Source of the DNA: Rusavskia elegans
Lineage: Eukaryota; Ascomycota; Lecanoromycetes; Teloschistales; Teloschistaceae
Length of the DNA: 64,000 nt
Direction: 5' to 3'
Assembly (NCBI GenBank): GCA_011316305.1
Contig: SAUG01000012.1
Location: forward strand, 1 to 64,000
Below are positions 12,535-24,174 of the stretch, one piece after another (position 1 is the first letter of the stretch; each line of letters starts with the position of its first letter). Under the pieces are notes generated by a model, which was not told the DNA's origin, made no database searches, and worked only from the letters and a program-made list of their open reading frames with translations. Made by a program: the position numbers and the translations under genes.

Positions 12535-13812
12535 CTCTGCTTCTGACCAGTATTGGCGTAAGTCCCTTTTCCCTCGTAAGTCTTAAAGTCTTCGATAGAC
12601 CCGTCCTAACCGATAAAGAAGCTTCGTTCAATCTATCAATCACATAAATTCCGAACCATCCTCCACAAATTTACCTCGCGGAAACTGACGGCATTCGTGA
12701 AACTATGCCGGCCTAGGACAAGACGAGCACCTCATCTCCAACTTATCCTTGGACTGCCTGCAATCTTCATCCAGGATCCAGCATTCTTTATCCGCCAGAC
12801 TCTGGCTCCCAGTGCCATTCCACAATCAGCACCCAAAGTCACTCACCCGTCATCCCAGCCAACCGTCCCTTTCCACTGAAAGGAAGCTGGAAACCAGCAA
12901 AGTGGGATATTCTACAGAATATAGAGGGACTGCAATCAATTGGAGGATTTGGGGGAGAAATTTTCTGGAAATCTTAAGAAATGGCTCAAGCATTTTTAAT
13001 ACGAGCAGATTTCCCTTCTGCTATTATCAAAATCAGATACCTTACATCTAGATTATCACCTGACTACACTCCGCTTTTCTTTGCTCTGAGTCCAAGTACA
13101 TTCTATCTGCTTGGGTCATAATCAGACTGCTCACAAAACACCTATCTGGTACTGTATCTATAGAAACCCCTCTTCCCTGTCATCCTTCTCTCACAAGACA
13201 GCCATAGAGCATGTAACACCCCGTTCCGTCTTGTCTCTATCCCACCTCTACCCTCCCAATCCTACCCTTCTACCCCTTCCCTGGCGCCACAGGCCCACTC
13301 ATTATCCATCATCTAGTCATCCATATCTTCAGCACTCGCCCCTCATTAACCCCCTCCTCCCTTCCCCTCCCCTATTCCTTTCCTTCCAAGTTCCCACCAC
13401 CATCTCAATATGCCCTACTCTACAAGGAGTTTTCTTCTTCCCTCGATCTATTCGCTCCAACTTCTCCCCAGGACAGACCTGGTTGGCCAGATTTCTCTCG
13501 ATAGACAGGACATTCCTGAACTCCAGCCAGCTTAGGACTCAAAGACATTTCTTTTTGGCGATGTAGTTTCTCTTGTCGCGGGCAGAATGCAGCATAAAGT
13601 GATACATTCATGCTATCAACATACAAACAATACGTGTAACATCGAGACTAACAGTCCGAGACCGTCACAGACCTAGGAAACACAGAAAATCAGAAATCAG
13701 CACTCCAATCCAATTCAAAAGCACTAAATATCCCACTCTCACCAATCTACCACTCCACCCAAACGCCACCAAGCCAAAACCCCCACAAAACCTACTACCA
13801 TCACCCACCTAT
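12535..13812. other. intergenic, pyrimidine-rich
   Basis: Contains a long CT-rich tract (about 13180-13460) that opens a Ser/Pro/Leu frame without protein-like pattern. I treat it as non-coding. Confidence 0.5.
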
Positions 13813-15995
13813 TCAATTAACAACCGCCGTAATATCCTTCGTCCCCAGCTCGGGCACCGCAGTAAATCCCTCCTGATCTCCACATCCCTATCCCCAGTCT
13901 CAAAGAGCTCCAGTTCAAACCCTTTCCCACCACACACCGCAAAAAGCGTGAGATAAAGTTCGCAATATGCCAGATTCATGCCCAGGCACTGCCTGCTTCC
14001 CTTGCCGAAGGTCACGAGATATTTGTCTTTGAGGTTTTGTGTTGGGGGAGAGTGCTGTTGGGGAAGCCAGCGGTCGGGGTTGAAGGTTTTGGGGGCGGGA
14101 AAGATGGTGGGGTCGGCTTGGAGGAGGAGGAGGAGGGATGTCATACTCACGGGGGTCTGTTTTTGGGGAAGGGGGTTAGCTGGGTGGTTGTGCGGGAGGG
14201 AGTGATGAGGGGGAAAGGGTGGGTTGAGGAAGCTGATGGGGAGGAAGGGGAAAAGGGGGAATATACTCCACGAGGAATGGTCCAGTCTCTGTACTGGAGG
14301 TCGGTCTAGGGTGAGATGCGTGCGAGGCGGTGAGAGACGCCGTTGCCGAGTCTAGATCATGGTCGAATATGTCAGATGGAATAAATGGGGGTTTTTGGAA
14401 GAGAATACACAAAAAGACACGTAGAGCAGGGGAACCTGGAGAGAGGGAAGAAGGAGAGTAGTCGACATACCGGAGGCCTTTGCTGATAACAGCGTGCTAT
14501 TTCATCTCAACGTCAGCATCTCATGTACTGTTGTATTGATACTCCTTACACCCTCCCATACATACCAAATAAGGCAATCTCCCAGACATGTGCCTGCTCG
14601 GTTTTCCCCCATTCATCTCCCTCATACCAGCTAACTCCTCCCTTGAACGCGCGAGTATCTCGGGATTACGAAGAAGGTGATAGGTAATGATAGCCAAACA
14701 AACGGCGATAGTATTCATACCCGCCGCGATGACCGAGACTGCCTCCATTACGAGATGGTCCGTTGTCTTTCTTTCGGGCCTGGACGGCGGAATTGGTAAG
14801 CATATCGGAGAAGATGGTTTTCCTGGATGGTTCCTTATCGCTGCCGTCTGCGAGGTCTTTCTTGACTGTGAACTTGTTCACGTATCATCTCTTAGGTTTG
14901 ATTGGATTAGATTTTCCCGAATCTTTGTAAGAGGCGAGAGAGCAGGGAGAGACGAAAATAGCGAATTGTACGTCGTGGAAATCGAAGACAGCCGTTAGCT
15001 GTGGACTTATTTTCTTGACGAGCCCGATAGGGAGAGCACGTAATACTGGGGCAAGCCATCCGAATTGCTTGAAGGTATGGACCATTTTACTCGCTTTTCA
15101 ACCATATTGTCAGCCGTATATTGACAATATTATTGGCAATCCTGGCCTCCGTACCTTCGACAGTTATCTGGTACCAATTTTTTGCGAAATCTTCTCTGTT
15201 CAAGGCTCCGTCCGCGCGGCCAAAGCTATACTCGCTGATAACATCCAAGGTCAGAGCGCAATATACGTGGAGTACATTAATCACTTTTCTAGTTCTTCGC
15301 AATTGTTTAGATAGCAATATTAGCTTGTCGACGACTGATTGTACGGAGGGCTCTAGACGCTGGACGGATATTGTAGAGAAGAAGGGGGCGATAGCTGCTC
15401 GACGGATGCGGTGGAGCTCGTGGCCTTTTTACCGAAGACGGAAGGACAGGGGCCGAACTGCTTGGTAGTCCAGGGATATTTTTCGCTTCGACGGGTAGTA
15501 GGGCCGACATAGAGCTCGTCGTAGTACTCTGGATCATTTATGTGGAGATCTTAGGGGCTGATACGGGCGATAGGACTTTGATGCTGTGTCGGCCGGTCGT
15601 AATTCTCCGAATGAGGGAATCATATCATATTGCTTGTGCATCCGCTCAATCTCCCAGCTATCCAACTGATCAGAACTTCGTCTTATAGCTCTCCAAAGTT
15701 GACTTAAAGCAGCTCGTTGGTTGGTATCTGCAGAAGTACCAGCGCTTTTTCTCCTCATGTTGGATACAGATTCTAAAGAATGGATATAGAATCTTGAGAA
15801 GAGATATACCTACACGTAAAGACCCCGCTTGACGACATCGAAGTAGAACTCGTACCATAGCGTCAAAGCAGCAAGCTTGGGACCTGGAAACTTCGCAAGA
15901 AGGCTGGAATAGAGACGATAGATAGCCAAGAGAACGCAGTAAACGAAAACGGCGCCAAACGCAAGGAGAGCGTTGCGTATCGAGAAGACGTCCAT
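13813..15995 (-). pseudogene. cytochrome P450 pseudogene
   Basis: Clear remains of a fungal benzoate- or trichothecene-type P450. The N-terminal membrane anchor starts at 15995 ([19 protein letters not shown]) followed by [10 protein letters not shown]. Later come YYDELYVG, HELHRIRRAAIAPFFS, the I-helix-like VMEAVSVIAAGMNT, and an intact heme loop FGKGSRQCLGMNLA. It is broken in several ways. There is an in-frame TAA at 15551-15553 where PYEL is expected, and an in-frame TAG at 14306-14308 within SPxTDLQYRDW. Frame changes occur near 15440, near 14780 and near 13870. The Glu of the K-helix ExxR is replaced by Lys (AVISKGLR). One ancestral intron appears to have lost its donor (GA instead of GT near 15628). 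It is certainly non-functional as it stands. Two of the changes are G-to-A, but the region is not otherwise AT-rich. Confidence 0.85.
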
Positions 15996-16428
15996 GCTTA
16001 CTCTACACGATTAGACCTTTGCGGACTCTTTGGAAGCTGTCAACGAGACCCGGGACTTTTGTATCTGTCATGCAGCTGCATTGTTAGTAAGTGTAAATCG
16101 ATTGACCTGACAATCGATCCTAGGTGATGTATAGTGCAGTAGTCATGCCCAACTAAAAGCACGGGAGAGCAACACTCCATGCAGTCAATAGCCTAGGGAT
16201 TCGGATTACTGAGTGTTTGGCAGAATGATTGATCTTCGTAACTGTATCCCTTCGTCTGCTAGTGTGTTGCCTTGTTGTGTCACGAAGCAGCTCCAGTCAA
16301 ATTCCTTTTAGTGCTAGTCGTAAGAACGATGTCCTCCATCGAGTCATCGACTGTACAATACCCTTGGTCCATATATCATGACAGACAGAGACACTAGGAG
16401 GGATAGATACAACCATTGATCAACTCGT
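15996..16428. other. intergenic
   Basis: About 430 bp between the P450 pseudogene's start and the 3' end of the NOP7 gene. Nothing recognised. Confidence 0.45.
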
Positions 16429-18445
16429 TTATGTCTTCTCAAGCTTCCTACGTTTACCCCTCAACTTTTTCGCCTCGTCATCTTTGCCCTTGTTCGAATA
16501 AGCCATCTTCTCATACAGCTTCCGCTTTTTCTTCGGCATCATCATCTTCCGTCTCTCCAACTCCTCTTCTTCGTCTTTCCTTTTCCTTGCTGCCTTCTTC
16601 GCGAGTCCGCCGTTCGATGATGCAGAGCCTTCCGTGTACGGCAGTCCAGCAGCTTCAGCTTCCAATTCACGTTGATAGTCCGTGCGGTCCTCGTCTACAG
16701 CACCATCGTCTTGAACCTCGTCGGAAGCAAATCCGTCAAACTCCTCATCCACAGAAAGGTCTCCTGATCCTGCACCAGCAACGTTCATGCCATGACCATC
16801 GACATCGCCAACATCTTCATTCGACACAACGTGCGCCGGATCGTCATTCTCATCCACCAGGCCATCGGCTTCCTCCTCTTCGCTGTTCTCCTGCTCCGCC
16901 AACGGTACAGTAGGATCATATACATTTTTCGTAGGCTTCACCCAGGGACTCAGGTGCGGAGGTAACGTGGCACCCGGTGCGTACAGATCCGATCGAAGCA
17001 ACTTGCCCTGATTAATGCAGTCCCATATCCATTGAGGCTGGATGTACGTTCGACCAGGCATACGGCCACTTCTGGCTGGCTTTGGCATCGCATCCGATTC
17101 CACGTGGTCGCCATTGGTCGCTATCTCATCTTGAATCACAGGTGGCCGATCCACGACTTGATGCGTGATCGAGGTATCGAATTCATCGTAGGTGAAAGCA
17201 CCATCCCCAAGCACTTCATCCCAGCTGACCCGCGTGCAGCCGAATGCTCGTAGTATGAATTCCAGGGGTTGCCTCGGCGTTTCTCGAGACAGAAAGAATG
17301 AATAAGGGGCGAAGAGGGTGCTGGCCTCGGAATCACTTTGCCTCGGTTGTTCTAGAACATCGGCACCCTCGCCTTGGACCTCAAATTCGTCGATGGTGTC
17401 TATCGGCGCCTCATCCTGCATGACCTGATCATCTTGTTCGTTGTTCGCGTCCGCTGCGGTCAATCGACCAATCTCGTCTGCATATCTCTGAGCGTCCGAA
17501 TTCTCTACGTCTTGGCGCTCCTCTTGCTCCTGCTCAACGTGACCGTTGGTTTGACCCTTGATACTTGCGGTACCCCCCACTGCGCTGCCTTCCAATGTAA
17601 ATGCATCAAGCTCGCCGCCCTTTTCGTCACTGTTGATATTGAATTTTGGAGGGTATACCAGGCCGATTGAAGTGTACAGGCGATAGTTGACGAAGCCCAG
17701 CAGGGTGGTGTAGAAGTCGACGAATGTTCCCATAATCCTGAAATCGACATCACCGGTGACTTTTTGGACGAATTTGTGCGGCACTAGCCAGAGTATGTCT
17801 TGCCCTTGGATGGTCGCCTGGTAGTAGATACCTTTGATCGAGATGAAGGATTTGCGCAGGGAGTGGGTGATGATCAGGTAATGTTGGAACTCCGAGCAAA
17901 GGCGCTGACAGAGGGCGATTTTCTTGGGCGGGACTGTTGGGGTGGAGGGAAGGTTCGCGAAGAGGAAGAGTAACGAGAGAGCATCGTCGAGATCCCGTAG
18001 GGCGTCGACGAAGGTCGGGTATCGCTCTTTGATGACGTGGTCCAGGGAGATGCGAGGTCTGCCAATCTTGTCCAATCGCGCTGCATCTCCGACTTCGCCT
18101 CTTCCAAGCGATCTGGCGATCTTTTTTGCAAGGGCCTTGTGGTCTCGGAACTTGGTGAGGATGGGTTCATGGAGCAGGTATTGGATGTCTTTGGTGTAGT
18201 AGAAGGTGGTGGAGGGCGTGGATGTCTTGGATGCCTTCTTCTTGTTGCGAGGTTCGCGGGGGTAGATGCCCTTGTAGATGCATAATCGTCGGAAATCCGG
18301 AAGGGTGATTTGAAGTTTGCGGACAGCCTGGGTACGAGTGATAAAGTTTTTCGCCTGGCCGGTCGTGCCTGGATTAGACGTCTGGTCAGTCCTAGAGTTA
18401 TGAGCGGAATGGGATAGGCCTACCTTTCTTCTTGATCTTGGCCAT
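16429..18445 (-). CDS. NOP7: Pescadillo homolog, ribosome biogenesis factor Nop7
   Basis: Nucleolar protein of the PeBoW complex (Nop7-Erb1-Ytm1), needed for processing of 27S pre-rRNA and 60S assembly. Two exons: a 22-nt first exon (18445-18424) and 18368-16429, total 1962 nt, 653 residues. The spliced N-terminus [19 protein letters not shown] and [20 protein letters not shown] is the family's conserved Pescadillo N-domain. It is followed by [18 protein letters not shown] and [25 protein letters not shown] domain spans about residues 355-490 with its Trp ([11 protein letters not shown]). The tail is acidic, then Lys/Arg-rich ([15 protein letters not shown]), as in other fungal Nop7. Length is in the usual range. 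It shares a 368-bp divergent promoter with the PIG-U gene. Confidence 0.95.
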
Positions 18446-18813
18446 CCTGGATTTCAGCGTTGCTTTTCAAGGTCCACAATTGCTGCGAGAGCTCGATCTT
18501 GCCTCGAGAAGAATGTCTGCAGGGAAATTGATCGGACGTGTGCGAGTGGCCCGTGCTCAAGCTAGGCGAGTTGTCGGCTCCACTCTGGAACAACAACCAA
18601 CACTACAAGCCCACGACTCCATCGAACATGCCGTTCCTAGTCAACGTAGCACCTGTACGGTAGTGTCTGTGCAATCGTGAGGACGATATCCCTCATTGAG
18701 GTACCCGTTGTTGTGCGCCCCTCATTGCAATTCTTGTTCGGACGAGACGGTTAACACCTTCAGGCGAATCTCAAGGCGGTGGTAAAGCATGCCTCGAGAG
18801 CTAGCAACTCACT
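18446..18813. promoter_or_regulatory. divergent promoter NOP7 / PIG-U
   Basis: The two start codons are 368 bp apart and point away from each other, so both genes must be driven from here. An open frame (18432-18680) inside it has no supporting pattern and is ignored. Confidence 0.6.
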
Positions 18814-20311
18814 ATGGTTATTGATAGACGGAAAGTGCTGCTCTACGCCTCTGCCGCAGCACTCCGTTTCCTCCTATTCTCTGCCTTTCCTCGCTTGCCA
18901 GATCTTCTCATAGGCCGGGCGGAGATATCCACCCCAGTCACCAGCTTCAAGCGATGTAGGTCAACGACCATCACACATTGCACCTGATACTCGAGCTTGC
19001 AGGGATGCACCACTAACCTCCTACAGTACAAGAAGGGCTCTTCCTCTATACTCATAATGTCTCTCCATACGATGGCGGCGTCTTCTACCAGGCAAGCATC
19101 ATCTTGTCTCATTGCTCTTAGCCAATGCTCATATGTTCTACAGGCGCCATTACTCCTACCATTGTTCGCCTTGATACCGCCGTTCATCCTCCCCCTCGCC
19201 ACAGCGGTCCTCTACATACTCACCGATCTTCTTTGTGCCGAATCTATCATACAGATCGCGGAGTCCGGGGTCGCCAGATCATCCCGCCTCTTTTCCTCGC
19301 CACGCAAGGATAATCATTGGGACAGCCTGGCCGTTGGCGCTGCGTAAGCTCGCCTCGAAAAGTGCGAGGACAGTGTTCATGAGTTGACGTCTGGGCACAG
19401 CTTTCTATTCAATCCCTTCACCATAGCAACATGCCTCGCCCGACCAACCAGTGTCTTCTCGAATTGTGCCATCCTCTACGCCATCGCCAGTGCTGTCGAT
19501 CGAAAACCCTCCAGATCAATGCTCACCCTGGCTTTAGCTGCCTACTTGTCCCTCTATCCCGCGCTCTTACTACCGCCCCTCACCCTTCTGTGCCATGACC
19601 AAATCGTGGGAAAGGGTGGCTCCAAGCCCGAGCTTCCAAGGTTATCATTCGAGCTGTCGTCAATCTTCTGTGGCTCCCTCGCATGGTTTCTGGCAATGTC
19701 CTACATGCTGACTGGCCAGTCGTGGGAGTTCCTTCGCTCAACCTACGGTGTCCACCTGCTGCTGCCAGACCTGACTCCGAATGTGGGCTTGTGGTGGTAC
19801 TTCTTCATCGAGATGTTTGACTCGTTCCGGGAGTTCTTCCTTGGCGTATTCTGGCTCCACCTTCTGGGGTACGTTGGCGGACTCTGTTTTCGACTACGAA
19901 CGCAGCCACTGTTCGTCTTGACCACAATCATCGGGATCTTCGCCATCTTTCAGCCATATCCAAGCATTGCAGATGCTTCCTTGTACTTTGCTTTGCTACC
20001 TCTGTACAATCACGTATTTCCTTGTGAGTTATGCCATGGACAACGGCTGTGGTGCTTACTAACGGAAGCAAGTGATGCGCTATACATTTTTCGCAATGGC
20101 GACCATACTGTATGCGACCCTTCTCGGCCCAGCCTTCTACTACCTGTGGATCTACGCCGGATCGGGCAACGCGAACTTCTTCTATGCCATCACCCTAGTC
20201 TGGAGTCTTGGTCTTTCGATTATTGTTGGGGAGTGCTTGTTTGCAGTGCTTCGCGACGAGTGGGAGATCGAGCGACCGGAGATGAAAGGCAAGGACGTCC
20301 GACGAATATAA
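18814..20311 (+). CDS. GAB1: GPI transamidase subunit PIG-U/Gab1
   Basis: Multi-pass ER membrane subunit of the GPI transamidase complex, which attaches GPI anchors to proteins. Spliced model 18814-18955, 19027-19091, 19144-19343, 19401-20023, 20073-20311, total 1269 nt, 422 residues, all phases consistent. Diagnostic motifs appear only after splicing: EISTPVTSFKRLQEG, THNVSPYDGGVFYQAPLLLPLF, FNPFTIATCLARPT, FDSFREFFLGVFW and QPYPSIADASLY. Length matches fungal Gab1. The second intron (19092-19143) uses a GC-AG pair, with the exon ending CAG followed by gcaagc. No lesion was seen. Confidence 0.92.
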
Positions 20312-20334
20312 TTACATGATCGAGCTCCACTGTG

Positions 20335-20982
20335 TCAACCGTCATCCAGCTCTTCGTCGTCTGTGCCCCGTTTTTGCAGTGACTTGGACAGGATGATATA
20401 GGTTGGCATCTTGACGGTGCCGTTGCGCATCTTCCTCGGCTCTGGCGAGTAGTCATCCTTGGAATACCCTAGCCCCTCGTAGAACTTCAAGGCTGAATCA
20501 TTTTCCGCGAAGACCGTCAGCATTGACTTCTCTACCTCGGCGTTCATCCCTACAGTCTCCATTAGACTCATCAAATGCTTGCCGAGACCCTGTCTCTGAA
20601 CAGCCGGAGAGAGGTGCAATTCATAGCAGTACACAACCTCGCGCCCATCCTCATAGGTCAGCATGAATGAGAGGAAGCCGTAGATCTGTTTGGTGGCACC
20701 CTTGAGGAGAAGATATCGGAGGTCCGGGAGCTTCATCTCTTTGCATTTGTTGACCGGTGACCAGCCAATGCTGGAAGCAGCATACGCGTTTGCGCTCGAG
20801 CTTGCGATTAGATCAAAGCACGCTTCGAAGTCGACGGCTGAAATGGTAGAAGAGCTCTCGAAGCTCATGCTGTAGGGTTCTTGCGCTATGGCATTGGGCG
20901 GGATTGGGTCAAGGCGCGTTGGCAAAAACGTTGCTCGATAGGTATTGAGAGGGAGTCCGTTCGCATCTTCAATATGTGGCAT
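20335..20982 (-). CDS. NAT4: N-alpha-acetyltransferase 40 (NatD), GNAT family
   Basis: Single-exon gene, 215 residues from the ATG at 20982 (an upstream TTG at 20997 is not used). It carries the acetyl-CoA loop QRQGLGKHLM, preceded by VYCYELHLSPAV and followed by NDSALKFYEGLGYSKDDYSP. An upstream IGWSPVNKCKEM segment is typical of NatD (Naa40/Nat4). NatD acetylates the N-termini of histones H4 and H2A. Its stop lies only 24 bp from the end of the PIG-U gene (converging). Its start is 216 bp from the LYR gene, which reads the other way. Size agrees with the family. The start residue is not proven. Confidence 0.85.
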   Translation of the reverse strand: MPHIEDANGLPLNTYRATFLPTRLDPIPPNAIAQEPYSMSFESSSTISAVDFEACFDLIASSSANAYAASSIGWSPVNKCKEMKLPDLRYLLLKGATKQIYGFLSFMLTYEDGREVVYCYELHLSPAVQRQGLGKHLMSLMETVGMNAEVEKSMLTVFAENDSALKFYEGLGYSKDDYSPEPRKMRNGTVKMPTYIILSKSLQKRGTDDEELDDG

Positions 20983-21198
20983 TGTAAGTATTGTCAAGCG
21001 CAGGCCGCGAACGTGCCATGAAGCTTGGGCGTTGCGCAGGCACTCCTAGGCGGTGAACAGTTCTGCCGCTTATGTAAGGCTTCTTCCAGCACCAAATATC
21101 ATTCACGCGGTCATAGTTTATCCTTCGCCTCTCGCCAACAGCCACCAACTGAGTGCGCATCTCTGAATCGTCGCAAAAACTCCCTTGGGACTAACCTC

Positions 21199-21540
21199 AT
21201 GCGACCTTGTCTACAGCACACCGTACGTCCATCCTCCCGCCCGTTCGCCACAGCCCAGACCTCCCCGCCTGCTGCTCGTCAAAGGCGGTTCCCAACCCTT
21301 GCTCAGTTCCTCCTTCGGAATAGGGTGATAGCACTTTACCGAACCATCATTCGTGCAACCAATCGAATTCCACCGTCGTCCTCAACCAGGGCCGAGATGA
21401 AGAGATTTGCTCGGGAGGAGTTTGACCGCCATCGTGGTGTCACCGATGATAGCAAGATCAGATACTTGGTCTCGACCGGGAAGACCGAGTTCGACAGGAT
21501 GGAGAGATATGTCCTGGAACAAGCTGCGAGGCAGATCTGA
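21199..21540 (+). CDS. LYR-motif mitochondrial protein (LYRM2-like)
   Basis: Single exon, 113 residues. The N-terminus is rich in Arg, Ser and Pro without acids (MRPCLQHTVRPSSRPFATAQ), fitting a mitochondrial presequence. The LYR helix reads FLLRNRVIALYRTIIRATNRIP, followed by AREEFDRHRGVTDDSKIRYLVSTGKTEFDRME, which matches the LYRM2 group of the complex1_LYR fold. LYR proteins bind acyl carrier protein and assist Fe-S delivery or respiratory complex assembly. LYRM2 homologs are linked to complex I. Assignment to LYRM2 rather than a neighbour in the family is by pattern only. Confidence 0.8.
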   Translation: MRPCLQHTVRPSSRPFATAQTSPPAARQRRFPTLAQFLLRNRVIALYRTIIRATNRIPPSSSTRAEMKRFAREEFDRHRGVTDDSKIRYLVSTGKTEFDRMERYVLEQAARQI

Positions 21541-23385
21541 CATATGGACGCCAGCAGGAATCAACGAGGACAATGAGCACGTCTTTGAGACCAGAAGGGA
21601 TGGCACTACCCAGTGTTATGGACGCACAATACGGATTCTTATGCTTGAAAAAAAAGCTATACAGCTGCACGGGGTTTTGGCATGCCTTTATTAGCAGAGC
21701 ACCAGCTATCTACCCGGCTGGTTTCCCGCACACACTTCGGTGGACAACCCTTTCCGCAAGCTTTGGCCGACCGGTCCAACGATCTGTCTTCCAGCGATGC
21801 ACCAATTGTGGGGTACTTTCGAGCTGGCCATCATTCAGCCAGGCAAGGCATGATGCTAGCTATATTTCTTGCACTGATAGGGCTTCCGATTGGGTTGGCA
21901 ATCGTGGTATCGGATGCCCACCCCGCCTCTCGAAGGGACAACATCTCATCTCTATAGATTTACAGCCACAGCAGTGGGTCAAAATCCGTTGCAACCTCCT
22001 GATTCAAGTGAAAAGATGTTTCCACATTGAACAAGACGACTTCCACTCCGCTCACATCACCCCCTTGCTCAATTCTTGACTGTGGTCGGCTCAGTTCCTA
22101 GCCTTGAAGATGACAGGGGCTATTCCATGGTTGACACTACCACTGGTATCGACTCCACCTCAGTATCTTCCCTTCGGCTTTGGCGGACATGAAGATGGCT
22201 CACAGCGCCTTACCTGCATTCGTCCAAAATTCACTCACGTTGCACTCGGAAGCGATGATGATGCACCTCAAATGAGTTTCCCAAGGGTTGGGCGGTGCGT
22301 AGGGCATATAAAAATCCCCCGACAAAGATCAAGGCGCAATCCTACGATCCACCGGCTCTCGGCATGACATCAAGCATCATCGAGTCAGGGAGCTGTGCTT
22401 GTGACCTGTGTGGGATTGCCGCCGTGCAGCCAATTGATTTGCGAACCAAAGGAAATTCTGGGGTTTGCAGCGGAAGCCGCAAGCTGTTGGCTGTCGAGAC
22501 GGCATATTCCCCGAATTCTCCGGAGGTGATCCGCATCGCCAAAAGTCTATGGTGATGGCATTGGATAAGAGATTGTTTACGTCAGCGGCTGGCCCAGGCA
22601 TTGCAGACGTACTCCAGGTTACAGACTCAATCATGAAGCGGTCATGAATGGAGAAAGAGGTATCAACACAAGTAGTTGAATATCCATAGCCTGAGCCGTT
22701 CAAGTGCATGGAAAGGCCCTTCATAGGGCCCATCTCCGCCGAGGCCCAGGGATGGGAAAGACTGGCCTTTCGACGTCCGACCAACGTTGGTGCAAGAAAC
22801 TGCAAGGAAGCTGTCATGGACCCGTGTTACTCCACTGTAGATAAGAAATGGACAGATCCTGGTTACCAAGGCCGTTGAGACAGACTGCAGTAGTCATGGC
22901 GTCGGTAGCTCCGAGGTCTAAGATGCGAGACGCATAGAATTACACGAGGCAGGGCGGATGGTGCGCATCTATCGGCAAATGAGGCCTACGAGTCGACGAT
23001 TCATCAAGGCTTGAGCGCTGCAGGATCGATGCGCTTGAGCGCTTCAACCCGGACAGGGAGTCCGCACCACTGCTACGAGGTCGAAAATGCATGGTGGGAA
23101 TTCATCCAGGATTCGACCTGGGGAAAACCGTTTTCCAGTTATCCACGCGAAGCTCAACCCCCCGTCAGTGGAGCGCAATCCCTAACGGTTCCTGGCTGCA
23201 GTCGCCTTCGTGGTCTTTCGCGCTGCTTGATAGGCTCGCGCTTGCGCCCTTTTTGCTTGACATATGCGTGGTGCCCGATATGGCCAGTATATATTCAGAA
23301 GATCGTCCTTTTGTTTGCCGGAAGCATCAACCCTCTCCTTGCGATATCTGTCTACTCAAGTACTCTCTTGAAGACTGCCACCATC
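21541..23385. other. intergenic, no supported gene
   Basis: About 1.85 kb with several overlapping short frames on both strands (for example 22377-22817 on the minus strand). None shows domain motifs, a signal peptide or spliceable continuation that I could support. It includes the promoter of the secreted-protein gene at its right end. Confidence 0.45.
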
Positions 23386-24174
23386 ATGTATGTCGCGACT
23401 CTTACCAATGTGTTTGGCGCAGCTGTTGTGCTCCTGCCTCTGCTCGTGTCTGCTGCCCCGGCTTCTCCATTGAAGCAGCCGGCACCTACCGGTCCTGGAA
23501 ATCAATTTCTAGGCAGCCTCACATGGTATCCTCAACAGCCGGATCTGATCTTAGCAACCGTGAGCAACAACAGCACCGCTCATTACGCTATCTTGACAAA
23601 GAACAATCTCTTCGACGACCTACATCCATACAGACCGCTAGAAGTCGACAGCTTATCTGGAGCATCTGTGACGCTAGTTGGAAGTCGGTATCCCTACCCA
23701 AACATTGAAGATGCTCAATTCAGGGACTTCCCGCCTGGCACGGTATGGGAGCGATATTTCAACATGAGCGCATACATGCCTCCTATGCCAGATATCAAGG
23801 TCCAAGAATCGAGATGCTTTAGCTTCAAACTACCGCAACGTGTCGAGGCACTGCTCATCGACGACACTCAGCCGAGCCAACACCTCGCCGACATCTTCCT
23901 GAGTAAGGGTCTCACGCTGGTTGAATTGGCCTCGACTCCTCTCCATCAGAACATCACGGTTTCGCCCGGCACGGCCACTCCGACGAACGGCGCATTAGGG
24001 GCCGCCCAAACGATCCCTGCCGACTTGCAGGCACCTGGTGTCTTCCTGCCGCCCAGCGTGCAAACAGGAATTGTGGTCAACAGTTTACAAGGTCTTACAC
24101 CGACTGATAGCACAACCCCAAGCTTCGTCATAAATTCAGGAAAGTCCTCCAGCGCCGAGGCGGAACCCGAATGA
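23386..24174 (+). CDS. secreted protein of unknown function
   Basis: 262 residues from the ATG at 23386 (context caccatcATG). The same frame is open further upstream (to 23011), but only this start gives a clean signal peptide: TLTNVFGAAVVLLPLLVSAAPA. The mature part carries potential N-glycosylation sites (NNST, NMSA, NITV). It holds a segment ILTKNNLFDDLHPYRPLEVDS followed by FRDFPPGTVWERYFNMS, resembling the beta-sandwich pro-region found ahead of some fungal metalloproteases. No zinc motif is present, so it is not itself a protease. The C-terminus is Ser/Ala/Glu-rich with no GPI signal seen. Function is unknown. Confidence 0.65.
   Translation: MYVATLTNVFGAAVVLLPLLVSAAPASPLKQPAPTGPGNQFLGSLTWYPQQPDLILATVSNNSTAHYAILTKNNLFDDLHPYRPLEVDSLSGASVTLVGSRYPYPNIEDAQFRDFPPGTVWERYFNMSAYMPPMPDIKVQESRCFSFKLPQRVEALLIDDTQPSQHLADIFLSKGLTLVELASTPLHQNITVSPGTATPTNGALGAAQTIPADLQAPGVFLPPSVQTGIVVNSLQGLTPTDSTTPSFVINSGKSSSAEAEPE

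Noticed and set aside
13111..13566. 151-residue Ser/Pro/Leu open frame
   Set aside because: Follows from a CT-rich tract; composition is low complexity with no motif.
16416..16913. 165-residue plus-strand frame
   Set aside because: Antisense to the acidic/basic tail of NOP7, whose biased codons leave the opposite strand open.
18843..19202. 119-residue minus-strand frame
   Set aside because: It is the antisense shadow of the first three PIG-U exons.
22377..22817. 146-residue minus-strand frame
   Set aside because: No domain, signal peptide or splice continuation; other frames are equally open over the same DNA.
23011..23385. Upstream extension of the secreted protein frame
   Set aside because: The extension has no protein-like pattern and would bury the clear signal peptide that begins at 23386.
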